Origin: Aerophototrophica crusticola
Lineage (GTDB): Bacteria > Pseudomonadota > Alphaproteobacteria > Azospirillales > Azospirillaceae
Reading direction: 5' to 3'
Assembly (NCBI GenBank): GCA_001939945.1
Contig: MOEB01000014.1
Coordinates: 43,848-107,847, forward strand
Length of the DNA: 64,000 nt
Position numbers and translations under genes: made by a program. The notes beneath the pieces are model-generated. The model was not told the DNA's origin. It did not search any database and saw nothing but the letters and a program-made list of their open reading frames with translations. Shown here in pieces: positions 32,181 through 40,906 of the stretch; the first letter of the stretch is position 1, and every line of letters begins with the position of its first letter.

Positions 32181-32197
32181 TTGGCACGCGCCGTGCT
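32181..32197 (+). promoter_or_regulatory. Sigma-54 promoter of dctA
   Basis: TTGGCACGCGCCGTGCT fits YTGGCACG-N4-TTGCW with one mismatch and has the invariant GG (32183-32184) and GC (32195-32196) ten bases apart. Predicted start near 32208, leaving a leader of about 125 nt before ATG 32334. The downstream dctD-like gene encodes the matching sigma-54 activator. Confidence 0.8.
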
Positions 32198-32333
32198 GAC
32201 AGGGACGGCACCCTTCCCGCCGAACCGCGGGAGGGGCCCGGGGCAAGCCGGCCCCCGGGCCCGGGTCCCCTGCCCCGCCAGGCAGGACGACGCGGGTGAA
32301 AGCCTGGCCGACGTCCCTGGGAGAGACACCGAG

Positions 32334-33683
32334 ATGCACGACGCTTCGAGCACCGCCCCGCCGCCGGCCAAGCGCGGCCTGTTCCGCAACCTGTATGTCC
32401 AGGTGCTGGCGGCCATCGCCATCGGCATCCTGCTGGGCCACTTCTATCCCCAGCTCGGCGCCGCCATGAAGCCGCTGGGCGACGCCTTCATCAAGGCGAT
32501 CAAGATGCTGATCGCCCCCATCATCTTCTTCACCGTGGTGCACGGGATCGCCGGCATGGGCGACCTGAAGCGCGTGGGCCGGGTGGGCGTGAAGGCGCTG
32601 ATCTATTTCGAGGTGCTGACCACCATCGCCCTGGCGGTGGGCCTGATCGTCGTGAACCTGTGGGGCCCCGGCAACGGCATGAACGTGGACGTGGCCGCCC
32701 TGGACACCAAGTCGGTGCAGACCTACGTGACGAAGGCCGGTGAGCAGACCACCGTCGACTTCCTGATGAACATCATCCCCAACACGGTGGTCGGCGCCTT
32801 CGCGGGCGGCGAGATCCTGCAGGTGCTGTTCATCGCCATCCTGTTCGCCTTCGGCCTGCATGCCATGGGCGAGCGCGGCAAGCCGGTGTTCCACCTGATC
32901 GAGGCGGCCAGCCACGTCTTCTTCGGGATCGTCGCCATCGTCATGAAGGCGGCCCCCATCGGCGCCTTCGGGGCCATGGCCTTCACCATCGGCAAGTACG
33001 GCGTGGGCACGCTGGTGTCCCTGGGCGAGCTGATGGCCTGCTTCTACATCACCTGCCTGCTGTTCATCTTCGGCATCCTGGGCGCCGTGGCCCGGGCCAC
33101 CGGCTTCGGCATCTGGGCGTTCATCAAGTACATCAAGGAAGAGCTGCTGATCGTGCTCGGCACCTCCTCCTCCGAATCCGCCCTGCCGCGGATGCTGAAC
33201 AAGATGGAGAAGCTGGGCTGCGACAAGTCCGTGGTCGGGCTGGTGATCCCCACCGGCTACAGCTTCAACCTGGACGGCACCTGCATCTACCTGACCATGG
33301 CCGCCGTGTTCCTGGCCCAGGCCACCAACACCGAGATGACCATCTGGCAGGAGCTGGGCCTGCTGGCCGTGCTGCTGCTGACCAGCAAGGGTGCCGCCGG
33401 CGTCACCGGCAGCGGCTTCATCGTGCTGGCCGCCACCCTGGCCACCGTGGGCCACATCCCGGTGGCGAGCATCGCCCTGATCCTGGGCGTGGACCGCTTC
33501 ATGTCCGAGGCGCGCGCCCTGACCAACCTGATCGGCAACGGCGTCGCCACCGTGGTGGTCGCCAAGTGGGAGGGCGCCCTGGACACCAAGCGCCTTCAGG
33601 CCGAGCTGGCGGGCAAGTCGCTGCCCCTGCCGGAGGTGGTCGCCACCCCCCGCCCGGCCGTGGCCGTGCAGCCGGCGGAGTGA
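32334..33683 (+). CDS. dctA: C4-dicarboxylate:cation symporter DctA
   Basis: 449 aa, glutamate-transporter fold (DAACS family), eight helices and two re-entrant hairpins in the inner membrane. Conserved segments: [11 protein letters not shown] (HP1), [14 protein letters not shown] (TM7) and the [20 protein letters not shown] loop (HP2). It imports succinate, malate and fumarate with cations. ATG 32334 follows GGGAGAGACACCGAG; the upstream frame covers the promoter. Expression is expected to depend on sigma-54, DctB and DctD, whose genes follow. Confidence 0.95.
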   Translation: MHDASSTAPPPAKRGLFRNLYVQVLAAIAIGILLGHFYPQLGAAMKPLGDAFIKAIKMLIAPIIFFTVVHGIAGMGDLKRVGRVGVKALIYFEVLTTIALAVGLIVVNLWGPGNGMNVDVAALDTKSVQTYVTKAGEQTTVDFLMNIIPNTVVGAFAGGEILQVLFIAILFAFGLHAMGERGKPVFHLIEAASHVFFGIVAIVMKAAPIGAFGAMAFTIGKYGVGTLVSLGELMACFYITCLLFIFGILGAVARATGFGIWAFIKYIKEELLIVLGTSSSESALPRMLNKMEKLGCDKSVVGLVIPTGYSFNLDGTCIYLTMAAVFLAQATNTEMTIWQELGLLAVLLLTSKGAAGVTGSGFIVLAATLATVGHIPVASIALILGVDRFMSEARALTNLIGNGVATVVVAKWEGALDTKRLQAELAGKSLPLPEVVATPRPAVAVQPAE

Positions 33684-33719
33684 GCCGGGCGGCCCGCCCT
33701 GCCCGTCTGTTGTGAAGGC

Positions 33720-33760
33720 AGCGCCATCCCCGTAGCCTGGGGGTGGCGCTTCTTTTTTGG
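33720..33760 (+). terminator. Rho-independent terminator of dctA
   Basis: AGCGCCATCCCC at 33720-33731 pairs with GGGGGTGGCGCT at 33739-33750 (one G-T pair), followed by TTCTTTTTTGG. A canonical stem and T-run separating dctA from dctBD, so dctBD need their own promoter or read-through. Confidence 0.88.
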
Positions 33761-33800
33761 CCGGCCTGCGGACCGGGCCGGCAGCGCCGAGGGACCGTCG

Positions 33801-35621
33801 ATGCCGAGGACTAGACCCCCTTCCCCGCGCCGCGTCGCCACCGTGCTGGCGACGGCCCTGGCCGTGGCCGCCCTGGTCTGGCTGGGCGGCATCGCCGGGG
33901 AGCGCTGGGCCCTGGACCGCCTGGGCGCGCAGGCCGGGCCGCGGCTGGACCTCTATGCCCTGGGGCTGGAGAGCGAGCTGGGCAAGTACGACCCGCTGCC
34001 CGCCCTGCTGGGGGAGGACCCGCGGGTGCTGGGCCTCCTGGCGGCCCCTGGCGACCCGGCGGCGCGGGAGGCGGCCAACGGGTTCCTGGAGGAGGTGAAC
34101 CGCTACCTGGGTGCCTCGGCCTGCTATGTGGTGGCGCCGGACGGCATGACCCTGGCGGCCAGCAACTGGCGGGGGCCGGCCAGCTTCGTGGGGCGCGACT
34201 TCTCCTACCGGCCCTATGTGCGCGACGCCCTGGCGGAGGGGATCGGCCGCTTCTACGGCATCGGCACCACCAGCCGGGAGCCCGGCTATTACGTGGCCCG
34301 CGCCATCCGGGAGGGCGGGGCCGTGCTGGGCGTGGCGGTGGTGAAGGTCAGCCTGGACCGGCTGGAGCGGGCCTGGGCCCCGGCGGCGGAGCGGGTGCTG
34401 GTGCGGGACGCCAACGGGGTGGTGGTGCTGGCCAGCGACCCGGCCTGGAAGTTCAAGACCCTGGCGCCCCTGTCGGCGGAGACCTTGGAGCGGCTGCGGC
34501 GCACCCGCCAATACGACCAGGTGCTGCTGGAGCCCCTGGGCTGGCGGCAGGCCGGCGCAGTGGATGGCGGGCAGGTGCTGGAACCGGGCCGGGGGGAACG
34601 CTTCCTGGCCCTGAACCGCACCCTGGACGAGGGCGGCTGGCAGGTGACGGTGCTGTATGACCTGACGCCCGTGTCGCAGGCCAGGGTCGCCGGGATGGCG
34701 GTGGCGGGCGGCGCCTCCGCCGTGCTGGTGCTGATGGCGCTGTATGGCCGGCAGCGGCGGCGCACCCGCGACGCCCTGGCCCGGGCCAACCAGGAGCTGG
34801 AGCGCAAGGTGGCGGAGCGCACGGCGGCGCTGACCGACGCCAACCTGGGCCTGCGCCGGGAGGTGGCGGAGCGGGAACGGGCGGAGCAGGAGCTGCGCCG
34901 TGCCCAGGACGGGCTGGTGCAGGCGGCAAAGCTGGCGGCCCTGGGCCAGCTTTCCGCCGGGGTGGCGCATGAAATCAACCAGCCCCTGGCGGCGCTGCGC
35001 ACCTTGTCGGACAACGCCGCCGTCTTCCTGGAGCGGGGCCAGGGCCGGCAGGTGGCGGGCAACCTAGCCATGATCGCCGAGCTGACGGAGCGGATGGCCA
35101 AGATCACCGGCCAGCTCCGCAGCTTCGCCCGCAAGTCGGACAACCATCCCACGTCGGTGCCGGTGGCGGCCAGCATCGCGGCGGCACTGGCCCTGGTGCA
35201 GGAGCGGCTGCGCCGGGCGGGGGTGGAGGCGGGCGTGGGCGTGGTGCCGGCGGACCTTGCCGCTTGGTGCGACGCCACGCGGCTGGAGCAGGTGCTGGTC
35301 AACCTGTTGGCCAACGCGGCGGACGCGGTGGCCGGCCGGGAGGAGCGGCGGGTGGCGGTGGAGGCACGGGCGGAGGGCGGCCGGGTGCTGGTCACCGTGG
35401 CGGACAGCGGGCCGGGCCTGTCGGCGGAGGCGCTGGAACGGCTGTTCGAGCCGTTCTTCACCACCAAGGGCGCCGGGGCCGGGCTGGGCCTGGGGCTTGC
35501 CATATCTGCCGGGATCGCGCAGGGCTTCGGCGGCAGCCTGCGGGCGGCGAACGCGCCCGGCGGCGGGGCGGTGTTCACGCTGGAGCTGCCGGCGGCAGGG
35601 GGACAGGGCGATGTCGGCTGA
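33801..35621 (+). CDS. dctB: C4-dicarboxylate sensor histidine kinase DctB
   Basis: 606 aa. One N-terminal membrane helix (about 15-33), a periplasmic double-PDC/Cache sensor (about 40-300, with the SNWRGPASFVGRDFSYRPYV and GIGTTSREPGYYVA signatures of DctB), and a second helix (about 300-325). A coiled coil with QELERKVAERTAAL follows, then a HisKA domain with His390 in GVAHEINQPLAALR and a HATPase domain (FFTTKGAGAGLGLGLAIS). It senses periplasmic dicarboxylates and phosphorylates DctD. The stop overlaps the dctD start by 11 bp. Confidence 0.93.
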   Translation: MPRTRPPSPRRVATVLATALAVAALVWLGGIAGERWALDRLGAQAGPRLDLYALGLESELGKYDPLPALLGEDPRVLGLLAAPGDPAAREAANGFLEEVNRYLGASACYVVAPDGMTLAASNWRGPASFVGRDFSYRPYVRDALAEGIGRFYGIGTTSREPGYYVARAIREGGAVLGVAVVKVSLDRLERAWAPAAERVLVRDANGVVVLASDPAWKFKTLAPLSAETLERLRRTRQYDQVLLEPLGWRQAGAVDGGQVLEPGRGERFLALNRTLDEGGWQVTVLYDLTPVSQARVAGMAVAGGASAVLVLMALYGRQRRRTRDALARANQELERKVAERTAALTDANLGLRREVAERERAEQELRRAQDGLVQAAKLAALGQLSAGVAHEINQPLAALRTLSDNAAVFLERGQGRQVAGNLAMIAELTERMAKITGQLRSFARKSDNHPTSVPVAASIAAALALVQERLRRAGVEAGVGVVPADLAAWCDATRLEQVLVNLLANAADAVAGREERRVAVEARAEGGRVLVTVADSGPGLSAEALERLFEPFFTTKGAGAGLGLGLAISAGIAQGFGGSLRAANAPGGGAVFTLELPAAGGQGDVG

Positions 35622-36966
35622 GCTGTTGCTGGTGGAGGACGACCCGGCGGTGCGGCTGGGGGTGGGCCAGGCCCTGGAGCTGGCCGGGATCGCCCACGTG
35701 GCCGTGGACTCCGCCGAGGCCGCGCTGGCGAGGGTGAAAGCCGCCATCCCGCCGGTGCTGGTGACAGACATCCGCCTGCCCGGCAGGGACGGGCTGGGGC
35801 TGATGAAGGCGGTGCTGGAGCTGGACCCCGGCCTGCCCGTGGTGCTGATCACCGGGCATGGGGACGTGGGCATGGCCGTGGCGGCCATGCGGGCCGGGGC
35901 CTATGACTTCATCGAGAAGCCCTTCGCCAGCGAGCGGCTGGTGGGCACGGTGCAGCGGGCGCTGGAGAAGCGCAGGCTGAGCCGGGAGGTCAACACCCTG
36001 CGGCAGGCGGTGCGGCAGCGGGACGGCATCGACGCCGTGCTGCTGGGCCAGTCACCCGCCATGGAGGCGGTGCGCCGCGTCATCACCCAGGTGGCGGACA
36101 CGGCCGCCGACGTTCTGGTGCTGGGGGAGACGGGCACGGGCAAGGAGGTGGTGGCCCGCTGCCTGCACGACTTCGGCCCGCGCAAGGCCAAGGCCTATGT
36201 GGCGGTGAACTGCGCGGCGCTGCCGGAGACCGTCTTTGAGTCGGAGATGTTCGGGCATGAGCCCGGCGCCTTCACCGGCGCGGTGAAGCCCCGGGTGGGC
36301 AAGCTTGAGCATGCCACGGGCGGCACCCTGTTCCTGGACGAGGTGGAGTCCATGCCCCTGGCCCTGCAGGCCAAGCTGCTGCGGGCCTTGCAGGAGCGGA
36401 GCGTGGAGCGGCTGGGCTCCAACAAGCTGATCCCGGTGGACCTTCGGGTGGTGGCGGCCACCAAGGACGACCTGGGCGCCCTGTCAAAGCAGGGGCGGTT
36501 CCGGGAGGACCTGTACTATCGGCTGAACGTGGTGCCGGTGAGCCTGCCGCCCCTGCGGGAGCGGCGGGAGGACGTGGCCCTCCTGTTCGGCCATTTCCTG
36601 GCCCAGGCCGCGGCCCGGCATGGGCGGGAGGTGCCGGAGGTGACGGCAGCGCAACAGTCGAGGCTGGAGGCCTGGCACTGGCCCGGCAACGTGCGGGAAC
36701 TGCGCAACGCGGCGGAGCGGTTCGTGCTGGGGGTGCCGGGCGGCCCGGTGGATTTGTCGGCCGGGGCCGCCCCGGGACCGGTGGCGGACCCAGGGGCAGG
36801 TACCCTGGCGGAGCGTGTGGACGCCTTCGAGAAGGCGGCCATCGTGGGGCAGCTCAAGGCCAGCCAGGGCAATGTGCCCGCGGCGGCAGAGGCGCTGGGC
36901 CTGCCGAAGAAGACCCTCTACGACAAGCTCCAGCGCCACGGCATCAACGTGGCGGACTATCGCTGA
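35611..36966 (+). CDS. dctD: Sigma-54 response regulator DctD
   Basis: 451 aa. The receiver domain has phosphoacceptor Asp53 (TDIRLPG). The AAA+ domain has Walker A GETGTGKE at 172-179, the sigma-54 contact loop GAFTGA at 219-224, and FLDEVESMP (Walker B). A Fis-type HTH lies at the C-terminus (NVPAAAEALGLPKKTLYDKL). It activates dctA from the upstream sites. ATG 35611 overlaps dctB, so the pair is coupled. Normal NtrC-family length. Confidence 0.94.
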   Translation: MSAELLLVEDDPAVRLGVGQALELAGIAHVAVDSAEAALARVKAAIPPVLVTDIRLPGRDGLGLMKAVLELDPGLPVVLITGHGDVGMAVAAMRAGAYDFIEKPFASERLVGTVQRALEKRRLSREVNTLRQAVRQRDGIDAVLLGQSPAMEAVRRVITQVADTAADVLVLGETGTGKEVVARCLHDFGPRKAKAYVAVNCAALPETVFESEMFGHEPGAFTGAVKPRVGKLEHATGGTLFLDEVESMPLALQAKLLRALQERSVERLGSNKLIPVDLRVVAATKDDLGALSKQGRFREDLYYRLNVVPVSLPPLRERREDVALLFGHFLAQAAARHGREVPEVTAAQQSRLEAWHWPGNVRELRNAAERFVLGVPGGPVDLSAGAAPGPVADPGAGTLAERVDAFEKAAIVGQLKASQGNVPAAAEALGLPKKTLYDKLQRHGINVADYR

Positions 36967-36986
36967 CGCGATTGATAGTGCGTGAC

Positions 36987-37642
36987 TGATACCGGATGTT
37001 TGAAAATGTGACTCTCTGGTCGCCGCTAGGGATTTCCAAGCTGATGTATCCATAATTCCCTATTCCCACCATGGGATGTGCGAGGTGGGGGCGGGATGGG
37101 CGCGCCGGTCAAGGTGACGTGGCCCGGGCTGGGCCCGGCCGACCTGCGGGAGCGGGCGCGGCGTGAGGCCGTTCCGGACGCGGTGCGGCGGCTGCTGGCC
37201 ATCGCGCTGGTGCTGGAGGGGGCGAGCCGGGCGGAGGCCGCGACGGCCGGCGGCATGGACCGACAGACCCTGCGCGACTGGGTCCACCGGTACAACGGGA
37301 CCGGGCCGGACGGGCTGTCGGACGGCAGGCACACCGCCTGGCCACCACGCGGTCGTGGTGCTGGACGGCGCCTGCTGGCAGCAGCAGGGCGGTGCCCTGG
37401 TGGTGCCCGACAACGTGTCCATCCTGCCGCCCCCCGCCCCACTGCCCGGAGCTGAACCCGGTGGAGACCGTCTGGCAGTACTTGCGCCAGAACTTCCTCT
37501 CCACCCGGGTCCACCAGACCTACCACGACATCCTCGACGTCTGCTGCGACGCCTGAAACAGGCTCACCGCAGACCCGGACCGCATAACCTCCATCGCCTC
37601 ACGGGATTGGGCATCGGTCACGAATTAACGCGGTCGGTATCA
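36987..37642 (+). mobile_element. IS630-type element remnant
   Basis: About 656 bp between TGATACCG at 36987-36994 and its inverse CGGTATCA at 37635-37642, which look like short terminal inverted repeats. Inside is a transposase missing its middle. With 36967-36986 and 37643-37699 it fills the 733-bp gap between dctD and the Crp-type gene. I see no clear TA target duplication. Confidence 0.65.
37096..37628 (+). pseudogene. Degenerate IS630-family transposase
   Basis: The N-terminal HTH part is intact (AIALVLEGASRAEAATAGGMDRQTL ... WVHRYNGTGPDGLSDGR). The reading then jumps, through a deletion and frame change near 37340, to the C-terminal DDE part: HAVVVLDGACW, PDNVSILPPP, and in another frame CPELNPVETVWQYLRQNFLS. 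An in-frame TGA stands where Trp is expected (CDA*NRLTADPDRI). The central catalytic Asp region is absent, so the element cannot move itself. Confidence 0.8.
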
Positions 37643-37699
37643 TTCCACCGCGGGGGCCATCATGGCCGGCGCGTTGGCCGCGGCAGGTGTAAACACGCC

Positions 37700-38395
37700 T
37701 TAGGCGGCGATCTTCTCCAGGAACGCCGGGTCGTGCACGACCATGTAGCCGTTGCGGTAGCTGATGGCGCCGCTGGCCTGGAAGCTTTTCAGCGTCTTGT
37801 TCACGCTTTCCCGCGACACGCCCAGCATGTTCGCAAGGTCTTCCTGGGACAGGTAGGTGGAGATGCGGATGCCCTTGTCCGTCCGCCGCCCGTAAAGCTG
37901 GGCCAGCATGGTGATGCGCTTGGCCAGCCGCTGGGTGACCTTGAGGAAGACCGTGTCCTCGATGATGGCGCTGGTCCAGCGCACCCGCTCGCACAGCACG
38001 CCCATCAGGCGGATGCACAGGGTCGGGCGGCTTTCCAGGAAGGGCAGGAAGTCCCGCCGGTCCACCCGCAACAGGGTGCTGGTTTCCTGCGCCACCACGG
38101 TGGCCGTGCGCTCCCCCCCGTCCAGCATGGCGATCTCGCCGAACACGTCGCCAGCGTTCATGATGTTGAGCAGCATGACCTTGGCGTCCTCCGACTCCGT
38201 CTGCACGGCCAGGCGGCCGCGCAGGATGGCGTAGAGGCAGTCGCCGGGGTCGCCCTTGGTGAACACCCGCTCCTGCGGCTCCACCCGGGCCGGCCGGGCG
38301 AAGGCAAGGACCGCGTCCATCTCCGCCGGCTCAAGGATGCCGAACAGCCGGTTGCGGCGGAGGATGGCGATGTCGATCAGTTCGTCCCCAGGCAC
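37700..38395 (-). CDS. Crp/Fnr-family regulator, cAMP-type
   Basis: 231 aa. An N-terminal cyclic-nucleotide domain has an intact phosphate-binding cassette FGEIAMLDGGERTATV (about 85-100) and no Fnr-type Cys cluster. The C-terminal winged HTH is SQEDLANMLGVSRESVNKTL (183-202), with Arg195-Glu196 and Lys200 in the positions of CRP Arg180-Glu181-Arg185, so TGTGA recognition is plausible. It starts with GTG 38395, 90 bp behind the TfuA-like gene on the same strand. A perfect CRP box precedes the peptide gene of this cluster. Confidence 0.9.
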   Translation of the reverse strand: MPGDELIDIAILRRNRLFGILEPAEMDAVLAFARPARVEPQERVFTKGDPGDCLYAILRGRLAVQTESEDAKVMLLNIMNAGDVFGEIAMLDGGERTATVVAQETSTLLRVDRRDFLPFLESRPTLCIRLMGVLCERVRWTSAIIEDTVFLKVTQRLAKRITMLAQLYGRRTDKGIRISTYLSQEDLANMLGVSRESVNKTLKSFQASGAISYRNGYMVVHDPAFLEKIAA

Positions 38396-38485
38396 CGTGG
38401 GCCTATCCTCATCCGCTTCGTAGTTCGCGCGAGAACAACCTTAGAAACACAACATCGCGCGAGCGGCGTGGAAGGGCAAGCGGCC

Positions 38486-39235
38486 TCACGCCGGGCGGGC
38501 GCCCTGCAACACGGGCCGGGCCACCTTGTCCCACATGGCGGTGTGCTCGAACGGGAAGGCGGGCCGGGCGGGGACCCAAACGCCGGCAAGGGAGGTGCCC
38601 ATGGCACGCAGCATGGCCAGGGCGTCTTCCCGCTTCTGGTCGGCGCGGCCGGTGGGCAGCCAGCGGCGGAAGGCGGCGACCTCACCCTCCGGCAGGCCGG
38701 CGGCGATGGCTTCCCGGAACAGGCGGGCATAGGTGCGGTCGCGGTAGCACAGGTCCTTGGCCAGCGACTCAAGCTCCCGCCGCACCGGCTTGCCGATCAC
38801 GCCGGCACCGAGGGCATCCGACAGGGTGCGGCGGATGTTGACCATGGCTTCCGACAGGATCGGGTAGCCCAGCTCGGCGGGGCCGTGGGTCACGGCCACC
38901 TCGTCGTCGTCCTCCAACCGGCCATCCAGGTAGGCCTCGAAGACGGCGCCCACGCCCTCCATGCCGAAGGCGTGCAGCTCCGCGGCGCGCAGGGCGCCCA
39001 TGGAGGCGGCGCCGAAGACCCGGATGCCCTTGGTCAGGGCGAACAGGATCTCCTTGTGCCAGACGGAGGGCACGTTCTCGAAGTAGCCGTCGATGATGCC
39101 GATGGCCTTCGGCCCCTCCATCACCGCGCGCAGCACGTCGCCCTGGGCCACGGGCGGGCGGTAGTCGGCATCCAGCACGGCCCGGGCGTCGGCCACGGGA
39201 AGGGTGGGGCCCAGGAAGATGATGGCGTCGGTCAT
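38486..39235 (-). CDS. TfuA-like protein
   Basis: 249 aa. The TfuA core is clear: IIFLGPTL at the N-terminus, then IIDGYFENVPSVWHKEILF and FGAASMGALRAAEL (residues about 47-86). TfuA proteins work with YcaO enzymes; in archaeal McrA and in thioamide RiPPs the pair converts a peptide amide to a thioamide, TfuA probably delivering sulfur. Starts at ATG 39235 (GTG 39238 also possible), with GGAG upstream and 36 bp after the YcaO stop, so one transcript. About 165 C-terminal residues follow the core. Confidence 0.92.
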   Translation of the reverse strand: MTDAIIFLGPTLPVADARAVLDADYRPPVAQGDVLRAVMEGPKAIGIIDGYFENVPSVWHKEILFALTKGIRVFGAASMGALRAAELHAFGMEGVGAVFEAYLDGRLEDDDEVAVTHGPAELGYPILSEAMVNIRRTLSDALGAGVIGKPVRRELESLAKDLCYRDRTYARLFREAIAAGLPEGEVAAFRRWLPTGRADQKREDALAMLRAMGTSLAGVWVPARPAFPFEHTAMWDKVARPVLQGARPA

Positions 39236-39271
39236 CACGGTTCTCCGGTCAGTCCGTTCGATGGTCTTGGG

Positions 39272-40504
39272 TCAGCAGCCGCGGACCTTGCGCCCGCGGG
39301 CACCCAGCAGATAGTCGGCGCTGCTGTCCACGCCCTCCAGCCCCGGCACGATCACCCGGACCACGGGGATGCCCAGCTCGGGCCGGGTCAGGTCCACGGC
39401 GACGGCGTCGGTGGTGCCGACCCGGGCCAGCCGGTCCAGCAGGCTGTCCAGGTCGCCGCGCAGGGAACGGCCGGACCAGGTGGGGACGGTGTTGAAGTCG
39501 CGCACCGGCGCGCCATGGCGGATGCGCCGCAGCCAGGCGGCCTGCTGCTCCGGCGACAGGAAGTGCTGGTAGTCCTCGCGCGAGAGGTCGTCCCGGGCGC
39601 CGCTGATGAAGGTCAGGCGGCTCTGCGCCGCCTCCGTCAGGGCGCGGGACAGCGCGATCTCGCGCACCAGGTGGGTGCCGGCGCCCACGGCGGGGCGGAT
39701 GGTGGCGCCAAGGCCGCCGTCGGCCTGGATGATGCGACAGAGGAAGGTGGGCACGCCCAGGTCGGAGGTGCAGTCCCACACGCCCACCTCCACCCCCGCC
39801 CGGGCGAAGCGGGCCAGCAGGTCGCGGCAGGCGGGGTCGGCGACCGTCTCCAGGTCCACCCGCGTCTCCTCCTGCGCCTCTTCCGGCAGCAGGCGCCACA
39901 GGGTGGTGGCGTCGCGCTCGATCACCTCGCACAGGCCGTGGATCACGGCCTCCAGCCGGTGGTTGCCGGAGGCGAGGCCGTTGGAGCTGGCCTGGAAGCA
40001 GCCATGGCCGGTGGGCAGCGGCAGGGTGTAGTTGGTGTGCACCATCTCATAAGGCACCCAGACGCCCTTGCCGGACATCAGGCCCTGCCCCTCGGCCCAC
40101 AGGGTCTGGGTGTAAGGGGTATAGGTGCTGCGCGCCGTGCGGGGCAGCAGGTCGGGGTCCACCAGGTTGCGGGAATAGCGCAGGTCCTCGTATGAGCCGG
40201 GCAGCAGCAGCAGGGTCGGCCGCTCGGCATGCCAGCTCTCGACGGATTCCATCAGGGCGGAGGCCTTGGCGGCGGCGATGGTGGTGCCCTTGCCCTGGGA
40301 CACGGCCAAGGCGCGGGAATTGGGGCGGTTCACCATGACCACGGGGATGCCGATGCTGTCCAGCCCGGTGACGTTGGCCACCCGGGTGATGCCGAACAGG
40401 GGCAGCAGCGGCCGCAGCCGGGCCACGGTCTGCTCCGCCGGGACAAGGCGGCGCCAGCAAACAGACGGGAGTGTGTCGGCGTCTTCTTGCAGCAGCAGGG
40501 TCAT
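39272..40504 (-). CDS. YcaO-family ATP-dependent peptide-backbone modifying enzyme
   Basis: 410 aa. YcaO ATP/Mg motifs are present: GKGTTIAAAKASALMESVES (71-90, with Glu86/Glu89), CEVIERDATTLW (192-203) and EAAQSR (291-296). It lacks the Pro-rich C-terminus of azoline cyclodehydratases (ends GARGRKVRGC) and there is no fused or adjacent E1-like/ocin-ThiF partner. Together with TfuA next door this points to backbone thioamidation rather than azole formation. ATG 40504 is chosen because GGAGG lies 8 bp upstream. Confidence 0.93.
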   Translation of the reverse strand: MTLLLQEDADTLPSVCWRRLVPAEQTVARLRPLLPLFGITRVANVTGLDSIGIPVVMVNRPNSRALAVSQGKGTTIAAAKASALMESVESWHAERPTLLLLPGSYEDLRYSRNLVDPDLLPRTARSTYTPYTQTLWAEGQGLMSGKGVWVPYEMVHTNYTLPLPTGHGCFQASSNGLASGNHRLEAVIHGLCEVIERDATTLWRLLPEEAQEETRVDLETVADPACRDLLARFARAGVEVGVWDCTSDLGVPTFLCRIIQADGGLGATIRPAVGAGTHLVREIALSRALTEAAQSRLTFISGARDDLSREDYQHFLSPEQQAAWLRRIRHGAPVRDFNTVPTWSGRSLRGDLDSLLDRLARVGTTDAVAVDLTRPELGIPVVRVIVPGLEGVDSSADYLLGARGRKVRGC

Positions 40505-40543
40505 CACACAGCCTCCGGGCACCAGCCTCGCACGCGGTCAGAG

Positions 40544-40571
40544 CGCGGCGGGCCTGGGAAGGCCCGCCGCG
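40544..40571 (-). terminator. Hairpin between peptide and YcaO genes
   Basis: An 11-bp perfect GC stem, CGCGGCGGGCC at 40544-40554 and GGCCCGCCGCG at 40561-40571, loop TGGGAA. It directly follows the peptide gene's stop codon and has no T-run. Such hairpins often let a short abundant precursor mRNA accumulate while some transcripts continue into the enzyme genes. Confidence 0.65.
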
Positions 40572-40578
40572 GGAATGC

Positions 40579-40755
40579 TCAGGGGAAGCTGGGGGGGAAC
40601 GGCGGCTCGAACCAGTTGGCCCCGGAGGCGGAGTCGGCGTTGCCCTGCGCGACGACAGTCCGGCGGGGCGTGTCCTGGGGCGACTGCATGGACACGACCT
40701 GAGCACCGTCCTCGGTCATTTCGTAAAGGCGGCCATCGGCACCGCGGATCTGCAT
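40579..40755 (-). CDS. Candidate RiPP precursor peptide
   Basis: 58 aa. The N-terminal half (MQIRGADGRLYEMTEDGAQV) looks like a leader. The C-terminal part is Ser/Ala/Gly-rich and ends GANWFEPPFPPSFP, with one Trp, three Phe and five Pro and no Cys at all. ATG 40755 has an excellent AAAGGAGA 7 bp upstream; a longer frame exists but lacks this. It is first in the transcript that continues to YcaO and TfuA, and a perfect CRP box lies 77 bp upstream. Assignment as substrate rests on position, size and the strong ribosome site. Confidence 0.75.
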   Translation of the reverse strand: MQIRGADGRLYEMTEDGAQVVSMQSPQDTPRRTVVAQGNADSASGANWFEPPFPPSFP

Positions 40756-40831
40756 GGTATGTCTCCTTTGGGGTTCTGGCTGGAACCATCCCAGCCGCAC
40801 ACGACCGTAACCCCCCAAGTGCATTCTGACG

Positions 40832-40847
40832 TGTGAACTACTTCACA
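40832..40847. promoter_or_regulatory. Perfect CRP box between peptide and RHH genes
   Basis: TGTGAACTACTTCACA is TGTGA-N6-TCACA, the exact CRP consensus, and is symmetric to 6 bp per arm (TGTGAA/TTCACA). It lies 77 bp upstream of the peptide ATG and 60 bp upstream of the divergent RHH gene ATG. The Crp-type protein encoded at the end of the same cluster is the natural candidate to bind it. Confidence 0.8.
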
Positions 40848-40906
40848 GGTCAAACAGGCATACCCCTGCTATCGTCCGCCGCAGTTCGTTCGCACAGGAG
40901 ATGGCA

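Noticed and set aside
38425..38463. TCGCGCGAG direct repeats upstream of the Crp-type gene as an operator
   Set aside because: Two copies 30 bp apart are suggestive, but one lies close to the TfuA gene end and the motif is common in GC-rich DNA; too weak to list.
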